NCBI RefSeq assembly: GCF_000025625.1
Contig: NC_013922.1
Coordinates: 2,914,001 to 2,978,000, forward strand
Length of the DNA stretch: 64,000 nt
Direction of reading: 5' to 3'
Source: Natrialba magadii ATCC 43099
GTDB lineage: Archaea > Halobacteriota > Halobacteria > Halobacteriales > Natrialbaceae
The notes under the pieces: model-generated
The model's database searches: none
The model's input: the letters and a program-made list of their open reading frames with translations, nothing else
Told to the model about the DNA's origin: nothing
Position numbers and translations under genes: made by a program
Shown here: positions 18,592-28,782 of the stretch, piece by piece
Position numbering within the stretch: position 1 is the stretch's first letter
Layout: each line of letters begins with the position of its first letter

Positions 18592-18665
18592 GGGCCAATA
18601 GCTCAATCAGGTTGAGCGCCACTCTGATAAGGTGGAGGCTCTCGGTTCAAATCCGAGTTGGCCCA
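18592..18665 (+). tRNA. tRNA-Ile (anticodon GAT)
   Basis: A 74-nt cloverleaf: acceptor GGGCCAA with TTGGCCC, D arm GCTC/GAGC, anticodon stem CCACT/GGTGG around CTGATAA giving GAT, and T arm CTCGG-TTCAAAT-CCGAG. Discriminator base is A and CCA is not encoded. This tRNA stands alone and not in an rRNA spacer. Confidence 0.95.
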
Positions 18666-19356
18666 TACTTTTCCGACGAACAAATCCGTGAGTCGGAACT
18701 ATAGAATCCGAGTGACCCACTTCTCTCAGCGAGCAAACTCGTGAGCGTAGCGAGTGGAACTGTCCACAGGATCTCACAGGTAGTCCACTCACGTCCTCGT
18801 TACAACTCACTCTCCAATCGTACTTTGCGGGCGGTGTCCGTTCGCAGACAGTGCCTGTCTCACTACGCTACTTTCCTGTAACGTAGTACCCAACACAGCC
18901 GATACGACCGTGCAACGCGGTTCTTCTCACCTGCCTGCTCCCACAGAACTCTCTCCCCTCGCTTCGGTCGGTCTGTCGGTACTCGAGTACGCCGTACTCC
19001 ACAGTCAGCCGCTCGATACCAGCGGGAGACAGACGCGACAGACGCGACAGTGGTGACAGAAAAATAGTAGGTTCTAAAAGTACTATGGTAGGAGAACAAT
19101 ATTGGAAGATGATCCTTGGAACACCCATAACTGACATATTCCTCGAAATGCGGCGCTAGAGTGTCTATTAGTGGATGAGGCGTGGACAACTGCAAAGGTG
19201 AGAGGACACCGACAGGATTGGCCGTTTCAGTCCGATATACGGCCGCTTATACACGTATACTACAAGACAGCACCACGTCTGTAGAGCAAGCAATCTAGGA
19301 GGTAATATATTTATGGATAGTATAGTTGGGATCTGATAGTCGACAACTGTGCCGGT
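18666..19356. other. 691-bp low-GC spacer after tRNA-Ile
   Basis: No gene is supported. The first part contains a degenerate echo of the tRNA 3' end (AATCCGAGTGACCCA near 18705-18720). A minus-strand open frame around 18868-19137 ends in HGRIGCVGYYVTGK, which I suspect is a dispersed haloarchaeal repeat and not a gene. From about 19030 to 19330 base composition becomes clearly AT-richer than the surroundings. Confidence 0.4.
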
Positions 19357-22119
19357 TCAGGAAAGGTTCGCAATAACGAGCCCTTCAGCTCGAAGGACGA
19401 CACCCACGTCGCCGCTGTCTCCCTCGAACACCTCTTCGTGCGAGGTAATATCGTCGACACCGGCACCGACACGGAACTGCGCTACGTCCGGCAGGGATGC
19501 AAGCGTCCGTCGTTCATCCGGTTGCAACTCGAGATCCTGCATGAAGACCGTCTCCTCGGCCGTCTGGCAGCGCACGCGAACCGTCGCCGCCCGCGGCAGT
19601 TTGTTCTGGACGACCAGCGTCCCTGCCCCGAGTCCGACGACCCCCTTGACGGTCGCAACAAGCATCGAAAGGTTCGTCGCACGAATCTGATGCGCGATTT
19701 TGGTGACCTCCTCCTCGAGTATCCCTGGGACGGCGGCCGGTTCCGGCGGGAAGTTCTCCGGATCGTTACGGTAGACGAGCAGGGTGAGCGACGAGACGAG
19801 GACACCAAGGAGCCCGAGGAGGATGAGGAACCACGGAAGACCCGCCTCCTCTTCCGGCGGGTCGGTTGCCGATTCGGATTCGTTAGTTGGCTCCGTATCG
19901 GACTGGTTAGACGATGGCTCGTCCGACTCGTCACTCGGCTCGTCGTCGATAATCTCGACACCAACGCCGACCGTCTCCTCGGCGGTCTTGTCGTCTGTCT
20001 CAACGGTAAAGTCGTACGCGCCACTCTCTTCTGGAGCGTCGATCGTCGTCGAAACGTTCGTCGACTCCCAGGGATCCAGACTGACTCGGTCGACGTAGAC
20101 GAGTTCGTCGTCGAGCATGAACTCGACGTACTGATCGTCAGGCTCGGTTCCGGTATTGTTGATCTCGGAAGATAACGTCAGTTCGCGGTCAGTGTCGTTC
20201 GTGTACTCTGCCGTCAGATTCTGTGGTTCGTACCGTGAAGTGCTGGCACGAACGGTTGCGTTGCCGAGTGCCTCGTCAGTTTCGCTGAGTATCGCAACTT
20301 CTACTTCTGGAACGTCTCTATCTGCGGTCCGGTACGAGAATTGTTCTGTCGTTCGTTCCCCGACATCGAGGGAGATGTTCTTGCGGTCCCGGATCTGTCG
20401 ATTTGTTCGGTGTGGATCGCCGTATCCAGTATCGATCCGCATCCGAACTTCTTGCTCGCCCGCGAGATCACCGGTGTTCTCGAGTACGACCGTTGTCACG
20501 AGTTCCTCGCTCGCGTTGACTGGTTCGTCGATGGCCTCGATTTCGACGTCGAAGCCGCTGCCGTTGACGCGCGGGCGTGCTGTATCACCGGATCCCGGTG
20601 TGTCAAGTGCAGCGTCGACACGCGGTGCGTCGCCCTGTTCGGTTTCGTACTCGAACGTTTCGGTGAGCGTCTCGTCGCCGTCCAGTTCGACTGTTCGGTT
20701 CTCGACGAGTTCGTCGTCGATGCTGAACTCGATGGGGTACTCCTGTGGCTCGTCGGGGATTCGATCCCATCTATCGTATCCGATTTCAGCGGTAAGCTCG
20801 AGTGTGTCGCCCTCGTCCGGCCAGTTGCGGTCGACGAACTCGGCCTCGACGTTCTGTTCGTGGGTCGCCTGTCCGAGGACGTCGACGACAGCAGTAGCCG
20901 GGCCCCCGCTGCCACTCTCGACGGTCGCTTCGACTGATGGGGAGTCGCTCTCGTTGGTTTCGTAGGTGAACGTCTCGGTTGCCTCTCCGCCGGGTTCGAT
21001 GTCGACGGGTTTCGTGGTGACGTGGTCGCCGTCGATCGAGAAGTCGATCAAGAACTCCTGGTCACCAGGTGGGTAGTTGCCGTATCGATTGATTTCGGCG
21101 ACAACCTCGAGTTCGTCGCCTGCAGCAGTGTTCGTCCAGTCACTGATATTGACTACTGCCTTGGACTCGTGAATCGTCACCGCTTGCCGATCCTGGTTCC
21201 CATCGTACTCCACGTCCACGATCACCTCGTCTGCAGTGTGATCGCCACGGACCGTTTCGTACTCGAAGGTCTCCGTCGTCGTCTCACCGCCCTCGAGTGA
21301 GACTGACTCGTTCAGTGTCGCGAGCTCGTCGCCATCGGAGAGCGTGAGCGTGACGTTCTTCTCTCCTGTCCCGTACTCCGTATTCGTGATATCGACTGTC
21401 ACTTCGAGGGGTTCACCTTCGCCTGGCGTATTGATGTCCGTTATTTCCGGCCGAAAATTCGTTTCGTTGACGTGGCGGTAGCGAACACCATCACCGTCTT
21501 CAGTCGTGACGGCCGATTCACCTTCGACTGTCTGGATGCTCCCGTTCTCCGTGACTTCGAGCGTATCGTTCAGCACGTGGCCGTCAGTAACGACGAGATC
21601 GGGGTCGCCGTCGACGGCTCGGACCGTATGATTCTCGACAACGATGGGATCACCGCTGTCTGTTTCGACAGTTCCGTCAACGACTACGAGGTCATCACCA
21701 TCAGCAGTGACGACCGGATCTGACGGAACCGACTCCGCAGCGTCACCTGTGACGACGTGTTCGTCGGCAAATCGCACGACGACAGTGTCTGTATACTCCT
21801 CAGAGTCCACATCAGAAACGGAACCGGAGCTACTCGCGACCACAGCAGTCGAGAGCTGTCCCTCACCTCCAGCGGCCGCAGTCGGGACAGCAGCGAGCAA
21901 AACGACAGCGAAGAGCACTCCAAGAACGAGCGTACTCACGGCAAGCGCGCGCGTTGAATCCAAGTCCAAGTGAAACACCCCAACCCCACTTCCTGTCGTT
22001 TTCTGCTGCCTATCCAGAGTCCCTCGTACTCCACCGAACCTCGTCCGAAGACCTCGCCACAGCTGTCCGACCGCCATTACTGCCGATTGCCCACCACGGA
22101 CACTGTCCTTCTGTTCCAT
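19357..22119 (-). CDS. large membrane-anchored CARDB-like surface protein
   Basis: A 920-residue acidic protein. About 55 N-terminal residues precede a signal helix (STLVLGVLFAVVLLAAVPTA). The extracellular part contains about five repeated beta-sandwich modules of CARDB type, each ending in a pattern such as GGETTTETFEYETVRGD or GGEATETFTYETNESDS. An acidic Asn/Ser linker leads to a transmembrane helix (PWFLILLGLLGVLVSSLTLLV), then a cytoplasmic tail of about 140 residues with MLVATVKGVVGLGAG and CQTAEETVFMQDLELQPDER. Start at the first ATG is uncertain; an internal ATG 14 codons in is possible. Probably a surface adhesin or sensor, function unknown. Confidence 0.65.
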   Translation of the reverse strand: MEQKDSVRGGQSAVMAVGQLWRGLRTRFGGVRGTLDRQQKTTGSGVGVFHLDLDSTRALAVSTLVLGVLFAVVLLAAVPTAAAGGEGQLSTAVVASSSGSVSDVDSEEYTDTVVVRFADEHVVTGDAAESVPSDPVVTADGDDLVVVDGTVETDSGDPIVVENHTVRAVDGDPDLVVTDGHVLNDTLEVTENGSIQTVEGESAVTTEDGDGVRYRHVNETNFRPEITDINTPGEGEPLEVTVDITNTEYGTGEKNVTLTLSDGDELATLNESVSLEGGETTTETFEYETVRGDHTADEVIVDVEYDGNQDRQAVTIHESKAVVNISDWTNTAAGDELEVVAEINRYGNYPPGDQEFLIDFSIDGDHVTTKPVDIEPGGEATETFTYETNESDSPSVEATVESGSGGPATAVVDVLGQATHEQNVEAEFVDRNWPDEGDTLELTAEIGYDRWDRIPDEPQEYPIEFSIDDELVENRTVELDGDETLTETFEYETEQGDAPRVDAALDTPGSGDTARPRVNGSGFDVEIEAIDEPVNASEELVTTVVLENTGDLAGEQEVRMRIDTGYGDPHRTNRQIRDRKNISLDVGERTTEQFSYRTADRDVPEVEVAILSETDEALGNATVRASTSRYEPQNLTAEYTNDTDRELTLSSEINNTGTEPDDQYVEFMLDDELVYVDRVSLDPWESTNVSTTIDAPEESGAYDFTVETDDKTAEETVGVGVEIIDDEPSDESDEPSSNQSDTEPTNESESATDPPEEEAGLPWFLILLGLLGVLVSSLTLLVYRNDPENFPPEPAAVPGILEEEVTKIAHQIRATNLSMLVATVKGVVGLGAGTLVVQNKLPRAATVRVRCQTAEETVFMQDLELQPDERRTLASLPDVAQFRVGAGVDDITSHEEVFEGDSGDVGVVLRAEGLVIANLS

Positions 22120-22304
22120 ACTTATCCTCTCTCAGCAACCTCGAACAACAGCCGAGTCTCTCATTAACGAGCAGTAGGAAATCCATTCATATCATATTGC
22201 CGGCCCCGCGAACTGCGTTCTGGCACCAAGGGGCCGAAACAGTTACCCGTACACACCGAACGGCCGACGAATTTTTCACGGTCTGGTGTGACGGCATCGT
22301 AACG

Positions 22305-23273
22305 ATGCCACGATATCCTGGGGGGCGCTCTGTTTGTGACGACGAGAGTGACCGGGACTCTTTACGAGATCGATCACCGACTACCTCACCACCAACACGG
22401 ACCGCTACCAACGCCGACTCGAGTTCGACTCCCCACTCGAGTACCGGTGCCGGACGCTCTGGTTTGACTCGCCGCACTGCGCTGGGGGCGATGACGACCG
22501 CCGCGGTTGGACTGACGGCGGGTTGTCTGGACTCGGTCCGCCAGATTGGCCAGACTCGAGTGGCGGTCGATCCCGAAGAGCCGGGTGACGATCCGGATGC
22601 GACGCCTGGTGAGTTCTACCACCTTCTCGAGCAGAACGATATTGCGGTCGACGAGCTGTATCACGATACGGAGGACGACGACTGGATTTTGTTCTACGAG
22701 TCTGCGGCGTCGGATGCGGTCGAATCAGACGACGAGATTGCGCTCATCTACCGCGTGTTCAGCGAGGGAATGGTCGACCGCGGTGCAGACGTCGACCACC
22801 TCTACACTGAAGTCGAAGGTCGATTCGATGGGCAGGTAGAAGGCTGGGCGGTCAACGCCCAGTGGGCCGAAGAACACCTCGACGGAGAGGCCTCGGATAT
22901 CGAAGTGTGGAACGCGATCGCTGGAACGAAACAGTACGAAGATGGCGAGGAGCCAGGAGCCGATGCGAACGAGTCCGACGAGAAACTCGGTGAGGCGCCC
23001 GACGAGGGTGATGAAGATAGCGCTGACGGGGACGAAGAGAGTGGTAACGAAGACGGTGGTGACGACAGTGACGAGGGTGGCAATGGTGACGATAGTGACG
23101 ATGGAGACGGCAGTGACGATGATGACGGCAGTGACGATGATGACAATGGTGATGATGACGACAGCACCGAAAGCGACGAAACCGATGGGAGCAACGAAAA
23201 CGACAAAAACGACGATCCGTCGGACGAATCACCCAACAACGAGACAACAAATGGCACTGAAAGCGACGAGTAA
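22305..23273 (+). CDS. secreted Tat-type lipoprotein with acidic C-terminus
   Basis: A 322-residue protein. After an unusually long hydrophilic N-terminus comes a Tat signal with a lipobox: LTRRTALGAMTTAAVGLTAG followed by CLDS, so the mature lipoprotein should begin at that cysteine, near residue 68. The globular part (about 75-200) contains GEFYHLLEQNDIAVDELYHD and DWILFYESAASDAVESDDEI. The last 120 residues are almost only Asp, Glu, Gly, Ser and Asn. No known domain is recognised. The true start may be closer to the twin arginines. It is divergent from the CARDB-like gene. Confidence 0.65.
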   Translation: MPRYPGGRSVCDDESDRDSLRDRSPTTSPPTRTATNADSSSTPHSSTGAGRSGLTRRTALGAMTTAAVGLTAGCLDSVRQIGQTRVAVDPEEPGDDPDATPGEFYHLLEQNDIAVDELYHDTEDDDWILFYESAASDAVESDDEIALIYRVFSEGMVDRGADVDHLYTEVEGRFDGQVEGWAVNAQWAEEHLDGEASDIEVWNAIAGTKQYEDGEEPGADANESDEKLGEAPDEGDEDSADGDEESGNEDGGDDSDEGGNGDDSDDGDGSDDDDGSDDDDNGDDDDSTESDETDGSNENDKNDDPSDESPNNETTNGTESDE

Positions 23274-23377
23274 GTGCACTCGGCGTCACAGCCGATCCCG
23301 AACCGCCACTGTGAGAGCGCACCCAGAACCTGCACCGCGGAGACAGGTTTCTGGCCCCCAGCGGTGATCCCGTAGCT

Positions 23378-24664
23378 ATGGCGTTATTCGAACTCGAGCG
23401 CAACGCGAACTTCGAACAACTCATCCGGCACCTCGAGGGCAGTTCCAACCCGGACATCCGCCGCCGGGCTGCCGAAATCCTCGGTAGTCTCGAAACGAGT
23501 GCGGACGACGTAGTCAGCGAGGGACAGCCGCGGTCCGTTCGGGACGACGTCGTCGAGGCACTCATCACGGCCTCACAGGACGACGAGAACGACGAGGTCC
23601 GGGCCGCAGCGATCGACGCCCTGGACCAGTACGGCCAGGACGCACTCGAGGAGTTCATCGGCGAACTCTCGGGCCAGGACTTCGAGAACCTCGCGGAGTG
23701 GAAGAAGGCGAAAGTGCTCGCGCGCGGGCTGTCCGCTGATCGCCCAGAGCTACGGATGGCAGCGGCAACCGGTCTCGGTCGAATCGGTGAGGACAACGTT
23801 GTGACGGCACTGGTGAACCGACTGGACGATCCAGACGAGCGCGTCCGAAAACGCGTCGCCCGCGCGCTCGGGCGCATCGAAGCCGCAGAGAGCGTCCCCG
23901 CGCTTTCGAAGCAGTTCCACGCCGATACCTACGGCGTTCGAATCGAGATTGCCTACGCGCTCGCGGATATCGGGACAGACAACGCGCTTCGCGAACTCAT
24001 CGATGTCGCCGACGCGGAGGACGAGGTGCTCCGACGGATTGCGGTCGACGCACTCGGTCGCCTCGGCAGCACGGAGGCCGTCGAGGTCCTCGCGAACGCG
24101 CTGAGCGACGAGACGGACATGGTTCGCCGGACGGCCATGTTCTCGCTCGTCCAGTTGCTCTCGGAGGCCCCCGCGAACGCGAGCCACCAGGTGCGCGAGA
24201 AAATCGTGGGGGAACTCGAGGCGGCCGACACCGACGAGGTGATCGATCCGCTGATCGAGATTCTGGACCGGAGTACCGAGACGGCACAACGGCGCAACGC
24301 GGCGTGGCTTCTCGGGCGCGTCGCGAACGACAACGACGGCCAGACGGAGGCCGCCCAAAATGCGCTCATCGAGACGATGGGCGACGACGACGAGATGACC
24401 TCGAAGTTCGCGGCGACGAGCCTCTCGTTGCTCGACAGCGACGGGCTGGAGTTGCGGCTGATCGAACTCGTCGAGGACGGGCTAAAGGACGAGGAGCTGC
24501 GCGTCAAGGCGCTGTTCGTCCTGGGGAAGATCGGCACGGACACCTCACGGCGGCGGCTCTCGAGTTTCGTCGAGCGAACCGACAGCGATCGGCTGCGAAA
24601 GCGTGGCTTCTCCGCGCTCTCGAAGCTCGGTGGCGTCGGCACAGTGGCTGGTGACGCAGTATGA
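23378..24664 (+). CDS. HEAT/PBS-lyase repeat protein linked to CheF
   Basis: A 428-residue protein made of HEAT-like helical repeats, for example PDIRRRAAEILGSLE, PELRMAAATGLGRIGEDN, ERVRKRVARALGRIEAAES and EVLRRIAVDALGRLGSTE. In Halobacterium salinarum the HEAT_PBS protein OE2401F next to CheF was shown to interact with Che proteins and the archaellum (Schlesner and colleagues), and the arrangement is the same here. The stop codon overlaps the cheF1 start (ATGA), implying translational coupling. Likely a scaffold at the chemotaxis-archaellum interface. Confidence 0.82.
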   Translation: MALFELERNANFEQLIRHLEGSSNPDIRRRAAEILGSLETSADDVVSEGQPRSVRDDVVEALITASQDDENDEVRAAAIDALDQYGQDALEEFIGELSGQDFENLAEWKKAKVLARGLSADRPELRMAAATGLGRIGEDNVVTALVNRLDDPDERVRKRVARALGRIEAAESVPALSKQFHADTYGVRIEIAYALADIGTDNALRELIDVADAEDEVLRRIAVDALGRLGSTEAVEVLANALSDETDMVRRTAMFSLVQLLSEAPANASHQVREKIVGELEAADTDEVIDPLIEILDRSTETAQRRNAAWLLGRVANDNDGQTEAAQNALIETMGDDDEMTSKFAATSLSLLDSDGLELRLIELVEDGLKDEELRVKALFVLGKIGTDTSRRRLSSFVERTDSDRLRKRGFSALSKLGGVGTVAGDAV

Positions 24665-25524
24665 GCAGTGGAGAACAGAAGCTGGCGGACGTGACGGGCA
24701 AGTTCACGCAGGTCGTCCGCGAGGGCCGCAAGCTCTCGGATACGAACTGGTCGAACGGCCGCATCGTCCTCTCGAACAAGCGAATCGTGATCGTCAGCAA
24801 CGACGGGAAAGTGACGATTCCACTCGGGAAGGTGCAGTCGATCCGCGGCCGGTACGACGTGAATCAGACCGTCGCGAAGGTCTCGAACTATATCAGCATC
24901 AACTACGGGGCGAACGTCTACCTCATCTCGATGGGCGACGTTCAGGAGTTCGAACTCCAGATCCAGAAGGCAGTGCTGGACGGCGAAATCGTCCTCGTGA
25001 GACACCCCGCGGTGAAAGGTGGGGTCGTCCAGGACTCCTCGTGGCGCAAGGCGCGCGTGAAGATCAACGAGGGCGTCGCGAACTTCGCCATCGAGAGCGG
25101 CGAGTTCGTCCAGATCGAGGTCGACGACGTGGGGACCGTCGAGAGCGGCGAACGGACCGTCCGCTCACAGGAACGACCCGTGATCGAAGCCGAGCACACG
25201 GAGGACGGCTCGAGTGTCCAGACGTATCTCTCGGGCTCGAGCCAGAACTGCGCGATGTTGAAGTCCGTGCTGGATCGCGGGGCGGAGAAGAACGCCTCGC
25301 AGATCGACCTCTCGGGGAAGGAAGAGGAGGTGTTGATGGCGATCTACTCGGGTGTGTCGCCGTTCGAGGTGCCGGAGTTTTTGGATATCGACACGGACGA
25401 AGTCGAGGAGATTTACGAGCGCCTGATCGAGTTGCAGGTGTTAGAGGAGGTTCGCGTTCGGCGGGAGGTCGCGTTGAAGCCACGCGGGCGGAACATCGCG
25501 AGTGAAGCGATGAACAACAAGTAA
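24661..25524 (+). CDS. cheF1: chemotaxis protein CheF1 (DUF439)
   Basis: A 287-residue CheF (DUF439), the archaeal adaptor that connects CheY to the archaellum switch. It begins KLADVTGKFTQVVREGRKLS and has the typical WSNGRIVLSNKRIVIVSNDG and KVTIPLGKVQSIRGRYDVNQ strands, ending in a winged-helix-like tail (EEEVLMAIYSGVSPFEVPEF). A second copy lies at 41038. It overlaps the HEAT-repeat gene by four bases. Which paralogue corresponds to which Halobacterium CheF is inference from position. Confidence 0.88.
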   Translation: MSSGEQKLADVTGKFTQVVREGRKLSDTNWSNGRIVLSNKRIVIVSNDGKVTIPLGKVQSIRGRYDVNQTVAKVSNYISINYGANVYLISMGDVQEFELQIQKAVLDGEIVLVRHPAVKGGVVQDSSWRKARVKINEGVANFAIESGEFVQIEVDDVGTVESGERTVRSQERPVIEAEHTEDGSSVQTYLSGSSQNCAMLKSVLDRGAEKNASQIDLSGKEEEVLMAIYSGVSPFEVPEFLDIDTDEVEEIYERLIELQVLEEVRVRREVALKPRGRNIASEAMNNK

Positions 25525-25747
25525 GGCGTGACACGGGTGCGGTAAGTAAGGAGTGACACGGGCACGGGTGCGGTCGGCAACGTTCGCGGCGATACGTTCT
25601 ACACGGGTACTTTCCATACTGAGATTATAGTGGGTAGGTGCGACTAGTTGTCCAGCGAACCGAGAGAATAGTGGGAGAAACCAGCGTGTTCCCCATCCCC
25701 CAGTGTGTCGTCTCTCCTGTCGTGCGCAGTGTGTCGCCAGCCGGCCG

Positions 25748-25942
25748 TCAATCGGTCTTGAGGTAGCTCACGTCGCGTTCGAGCTCGTAGCCGCGCGGGA
25801 CGCCGACGTTTTCCAGACAGTCGTTGCAGAGTGGCTTCGCGTAGGTGCGGTTGTTCGTCTTGCCGAGGATATTCGCATCGTCGAGTAAGATGAGGTCGTC
25901 ACAGCGGCTACACTCGATCTTGTCGCCGTCAATGATATTCAT
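25748..25942 (-). CDS. small zinc-ribbon protein
   Basis: A 64-residue protein with two CxxC knuckles, ECSRCDDLI and PLCNDCLENV, about 25 residues apart, so one zinc site is expected. The middle contains NILGKTNNRTYAKPL. No DNA-binding or enzymatic domain is evident. It sits between CheF1 and the archaellin operon on the opposite strand and its start is 236 bp from the first archaellin start, so the two promoters share the spacer. Function unknown. Confidence 0.7.
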   Translation of the reverse strand: MNIIDGDKIECSRCDDLILLDDANILGKTNNRTYAKPLCNDCLENVGVPRGYELERDVSYLKTD

Positions 25943-26018
25943 GGCGCAAATTCGTTCGAGCGGGGAGATAAGTCTCCCGGCCGACTGGAAGTCGACGGGG
26001 GTGGAACGGGGGAATCGG

Positions 26019-26177
26019 CCACCAAGTTTAATTACCTGTCCAGCAGTTCGGCCATTAGGTTTAAGATATCCACCTATCGGCAGTTAGAGTTAAGAGTGTA
26101 AAGTTTGGCAAGTAGACTTAAGAACAATCGCTCTGAATCTGTGTCCACTGCCCGGTATCGCCGGGTGTATAATACCA
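26019..26177 (+). promoter_or_regulatory. archaellin operon promoter region
   Basis: AT-rich against its surroundings, with three TATA-like elements: AGTTTAATTA near 26025, GGTTTAAGATA near 26058 and ACTTAAGAAC near 26117. A 5-bp stem with 5-nt loop, CCCGGTATCGCCGGG, occupies 26151-26165 in what would be the 5' leader. Which TATA element is used cannot be decided from sequence. Confidence 0.5.
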
Positions 26178-26783
26178 ATGTTCGAACAAAACGACGACCG
26201 CGACCGTGGTCAGGTGGGGATTGGCACCCTTATCGTGTTCATCGCGATGGTGCTTGTCGCTGCGATTGCCGCGGGCGTGCTGATCAATACGGCTGGCATG
26301 CTGCAGACGCAGGCAGAAGCCACCGGTGAAGAGAGTACAGATCAAGTAAGTGACCGCCTGGACATCGTCAGTGTCTCAGGGGATGTTGATGATCCCGATG
26401 ACCCTACTCAAATCAACAACATCAGTATGGTGACTGCGACTGCGCCGGGATCGGATCCAGTTGACTTGAATCAAACAACGGCGCAGTTCATCGGTGAGGG
26501 TGGTGAAGAGATGTTTAATCTTAGCCACGAGGGCGTCTTCATCAACAGCATCCAAGGCGTCAGCGATGAACCCGATAACAACGTCTTGACGGAAAGTTCG
26601 GACCGTGCTGAAGTTGTGTTCGAATTAGACGGAGCCCCAGGTAGTTACGATATTGGCTACGAAGCATTGGATGAGAGTGAACGGTTGACGGTTATCCTGA
26701 CGACTGACGCCGGTGCGTCCACCGAACAGGAGATTCGCGTTCCAAGTACCTTCATTGAAGACGAAGAATCGGTGAGACTGTAG
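26178..26783 (+). CDS. archaellin 1 (type A)
   Basis: A 201-residue archaellin. After a short charged prepeptide ([11 protein letters not shown]) comes the class III signal core [20 protein letters not shown], cut before Gln by the prepilin-type peptidase. The mature protein assembles into the archaellum filament through the hydrophobic helix. The globular part ends in [17 protein letters not shown], the same ending as archaellin 3. Several Asn-X-Ser/Thr sequons are present (NIS, NQT, NLS). It heads a four-gene array; the next start is two bases after its stop. Confidence 0.93.
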   Translation: MFEQNDDRDRGQVGIGTLIVFIAMVLVAAIAAGVLINTAGMLQTQAEATGEESTDQVSDRLDIVSVSGDVDDPDDPTQINNISMVTATAPGSDPVDLNQTTAQFIGEGGEEMFNLSHEGVFINSIQGVSDEPDNNVLTESSDRAEVVFELDGAPGSYDIGYEALDESERLTVILTTDAGASTEQEIRVPSTFIEDEESVRL

Positions 26784-26785
26784 CC

Positions 26786-27565
26786 ATGTTCACTAACGAC
26801 ACCGACGACGGCCGCGGTCAGGTGGGGATCGGCACGCTCATCGTGTTCATCGCGATGGTGCTGGTCGCTGCGATTGCTGCGGGCGTCCTGATCAACACAG
26901 CTGGGATGTTGCAGTCCCAGGCTGAAGCAACTGGTGAAGAGAGTACCGACCTTGTCTCTGAACGGATCGATACCACGAGCGCAGTGGGTACCGTATCCAC
27001 CCATGTGGCAGACGGTGAAGACGGTGCAGATCGCGGTGACTTAGCGGAGATCAGTATTGGCGTTACCGGTGCACCCGGGGCAGATGATATTGACCTCAAT
27101 GAGACGATAATTCAGGTCGTCGGTCCTGAGGGGCAAGAGAATCTCGTCATGGCTGACGGAAGCAATGACATGAGTGAAGCTGGGTGGGACGAAACTAGCA
27201 CCACCGACATTGGGAGTACTGAGAGTACTGACCAAGGAGATACTGACGACGACGTAAACGCCTCAAACATCGAGAGCGGATACTTCGCTGTCGAAAACGA
27301 AGACGGATACTTTGTCGAGGGTAGCGATGCAGTCCTCGATGACAACAATGGCGAACTCACGATCGTCTTCAATCCAAAAGTCGCACCATTTGGTGAGGCT
27401 GATGATGTAAGCGGCATCACCCCTGGAGATCTTCATGAAGATGACGTCTTCGGTGCGGGCGACGAGGCCTCGGTCGACATCGTCTCGCCATCCGGTGCAA
27501 CCACCTCGGTCGAACTGAACTCCCCAGACCTCTTCAGCGAGCCTGGTGAAGCGGTCCGACTCTAA
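26786..27565 (+). CDS. archaellin 2 (type B)
   Basis: A 259-residue archaellin. Prepeptide [11 protein letters not shown] precedes the same [14 protein letters not shown] core. The C-terminal half ends [20 protein letters not shown] and SEPGEAVRL, matching archaellin 4 and not archaellin 1. The hypervariable middle (about residues 125-175) is rich in Ser, Thr, Glu and Asp. Expected in the filament with the other archaellins. Confidence 0.93.
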   Translation: MFTNDTDDGRGQVGIGTLIVFIAMVLVAAIAAGVLINTAGMLQSQAEATGEESTDLVSERIDTTSAVGTVSTHVADGEDGADRGDLAEISIGVTGAPGADDIDLNETIIQVVGPEGQENLVMADGSNDMSEAGWDETSTTDIGSTESTDQGDTDDDVNASNIESGYFAVENEDGYFVEGSDAVLDDNNGELTIVFNPKVAPFGEADDVSGITPGDLHEDDVFGAGDEASVDIVSPSGATTSVELNSPDLFSEPGEAVRL

Positions 27566-27592
27566 CTCGGATTTCTTATCTTTGCAATAATC

Positions 27593-28780
27593 ATGTTCAC
27601 ATCCAATACAGATGACGACCGTGGCCAGGTGGGGATCGGTACGCTCATCGTGTTCATCGCGATGGTGCTGGTCGCTGCGATTGCTGCGGGCGTATTGATC
27701 AATACGGCTGGCATGCTGCAGACGCAGGCCGAAGCCACCGGCGAAGAGAGTACAGATCAGGTAAGTGACCGACTTGAAATCTCGAGTACGTCTGGAGATT
27801 TCAGTGACGTAAATACCCTTGGTGCCGGTGAAGGCGAAGAATTGGAGGTAACGGTTGAAGCCGGTGACGCTACGGCAGCAGGCGAAGAAGTCGTAATAAG
27901 AGTTGCAACAAGTGCTGAATCTGGATTTGAGGACTCGAAGGCAATCGAATTACCTGATGAAGCCGGAGATCCAACAACTGTCACACTTGATAATCTTCCT
28001 TCAATAGGTGGTGCATTGGTAACTGTTGATGGAGAAAATGTTCAAGCAGTAACGGAAGACAGTGTGGACCTCACTCAAGGAGATCCAAGCGTCAGTTTTA
28101 ACGTAGACGAACTCAGTGATGATTCCGAGTCGACTATTGGTCTTCAACTCACCGCTGATGCTGGTAACAACTTCTGGGACGAAATAGCGGAAGATAATAT
28201 CGAAGATACCGTTACTGTTCAGTTGACCGACTACGAGCGTACTGAAGCTGAAATAACGAACGTGAATAATTGGGGCAGTGATGACGCAGAGATTGAGTGG
28301 GAAGCAACGGTGCCGGCTGACGAGGGAGACTATGCAGTGGAAGTAATAGGATTCGACTCAGCACGGATGCTTCCAATTTCGACAAATGAGGTAGCAAGTA
28401 CAACGGAAGATCCAGAACTTGGTGAAACTGACACTCAAATCGACAACCTTCAGTTCTCTGTCGCTACTGCACCTGGCTCTGACGCGATCGATCTTGAGGA
28501 GACGTCAGTGCAGTTCATCGGTGATCAGGGCGAGGAGACGGTTACGATCACTGACCGGAACGTCGAGAACATCCAGGGTGTCGACGGAAACGTCCTGACG
28601 GATAATTCCGATCGTGCACTCGTCTCGTTCGACCCAGTCGCCGACATTGACGGATTCAACCGAATCGAAGAGAGCGAGGACCTCACCGTCATATTCACGA
28701 CGGCATCGGGAGCCTCGACAGAGACCGAACTACGCATTCCAAGCACCTTCCTCGAAGGTGACGAATCTGTGAGGCTATAA
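27593..28780 (+). CDS. archaellin 3 (type A, with large insertion)
   Basis: A 395-residue archaellin, about twice archaellin 1. N-terminus [11 protein letters not shown] plus [14 protein letters not shown] and the C-terminal third [20 protein letters not shown] through [14 protein letters not shown] correspond to archaellin 1. Between them, roughly residues 70-285, lies an extra beta-rich segment with patterns like [20 protein letters not shown] and [20 protein letters not shown]. This segment is visibly AT-richer than flanking DNA. It would decorate the outside of the filament. Confidence 0.92.
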
Positions 28781-28782
28781 CC

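Noticed and set aside
18607-18810. Minus-strand ORF across tRNA-Ile
   Set aside because: It is the antisense translation of the tRNA (GFEPRASTLSEW-type artefact).
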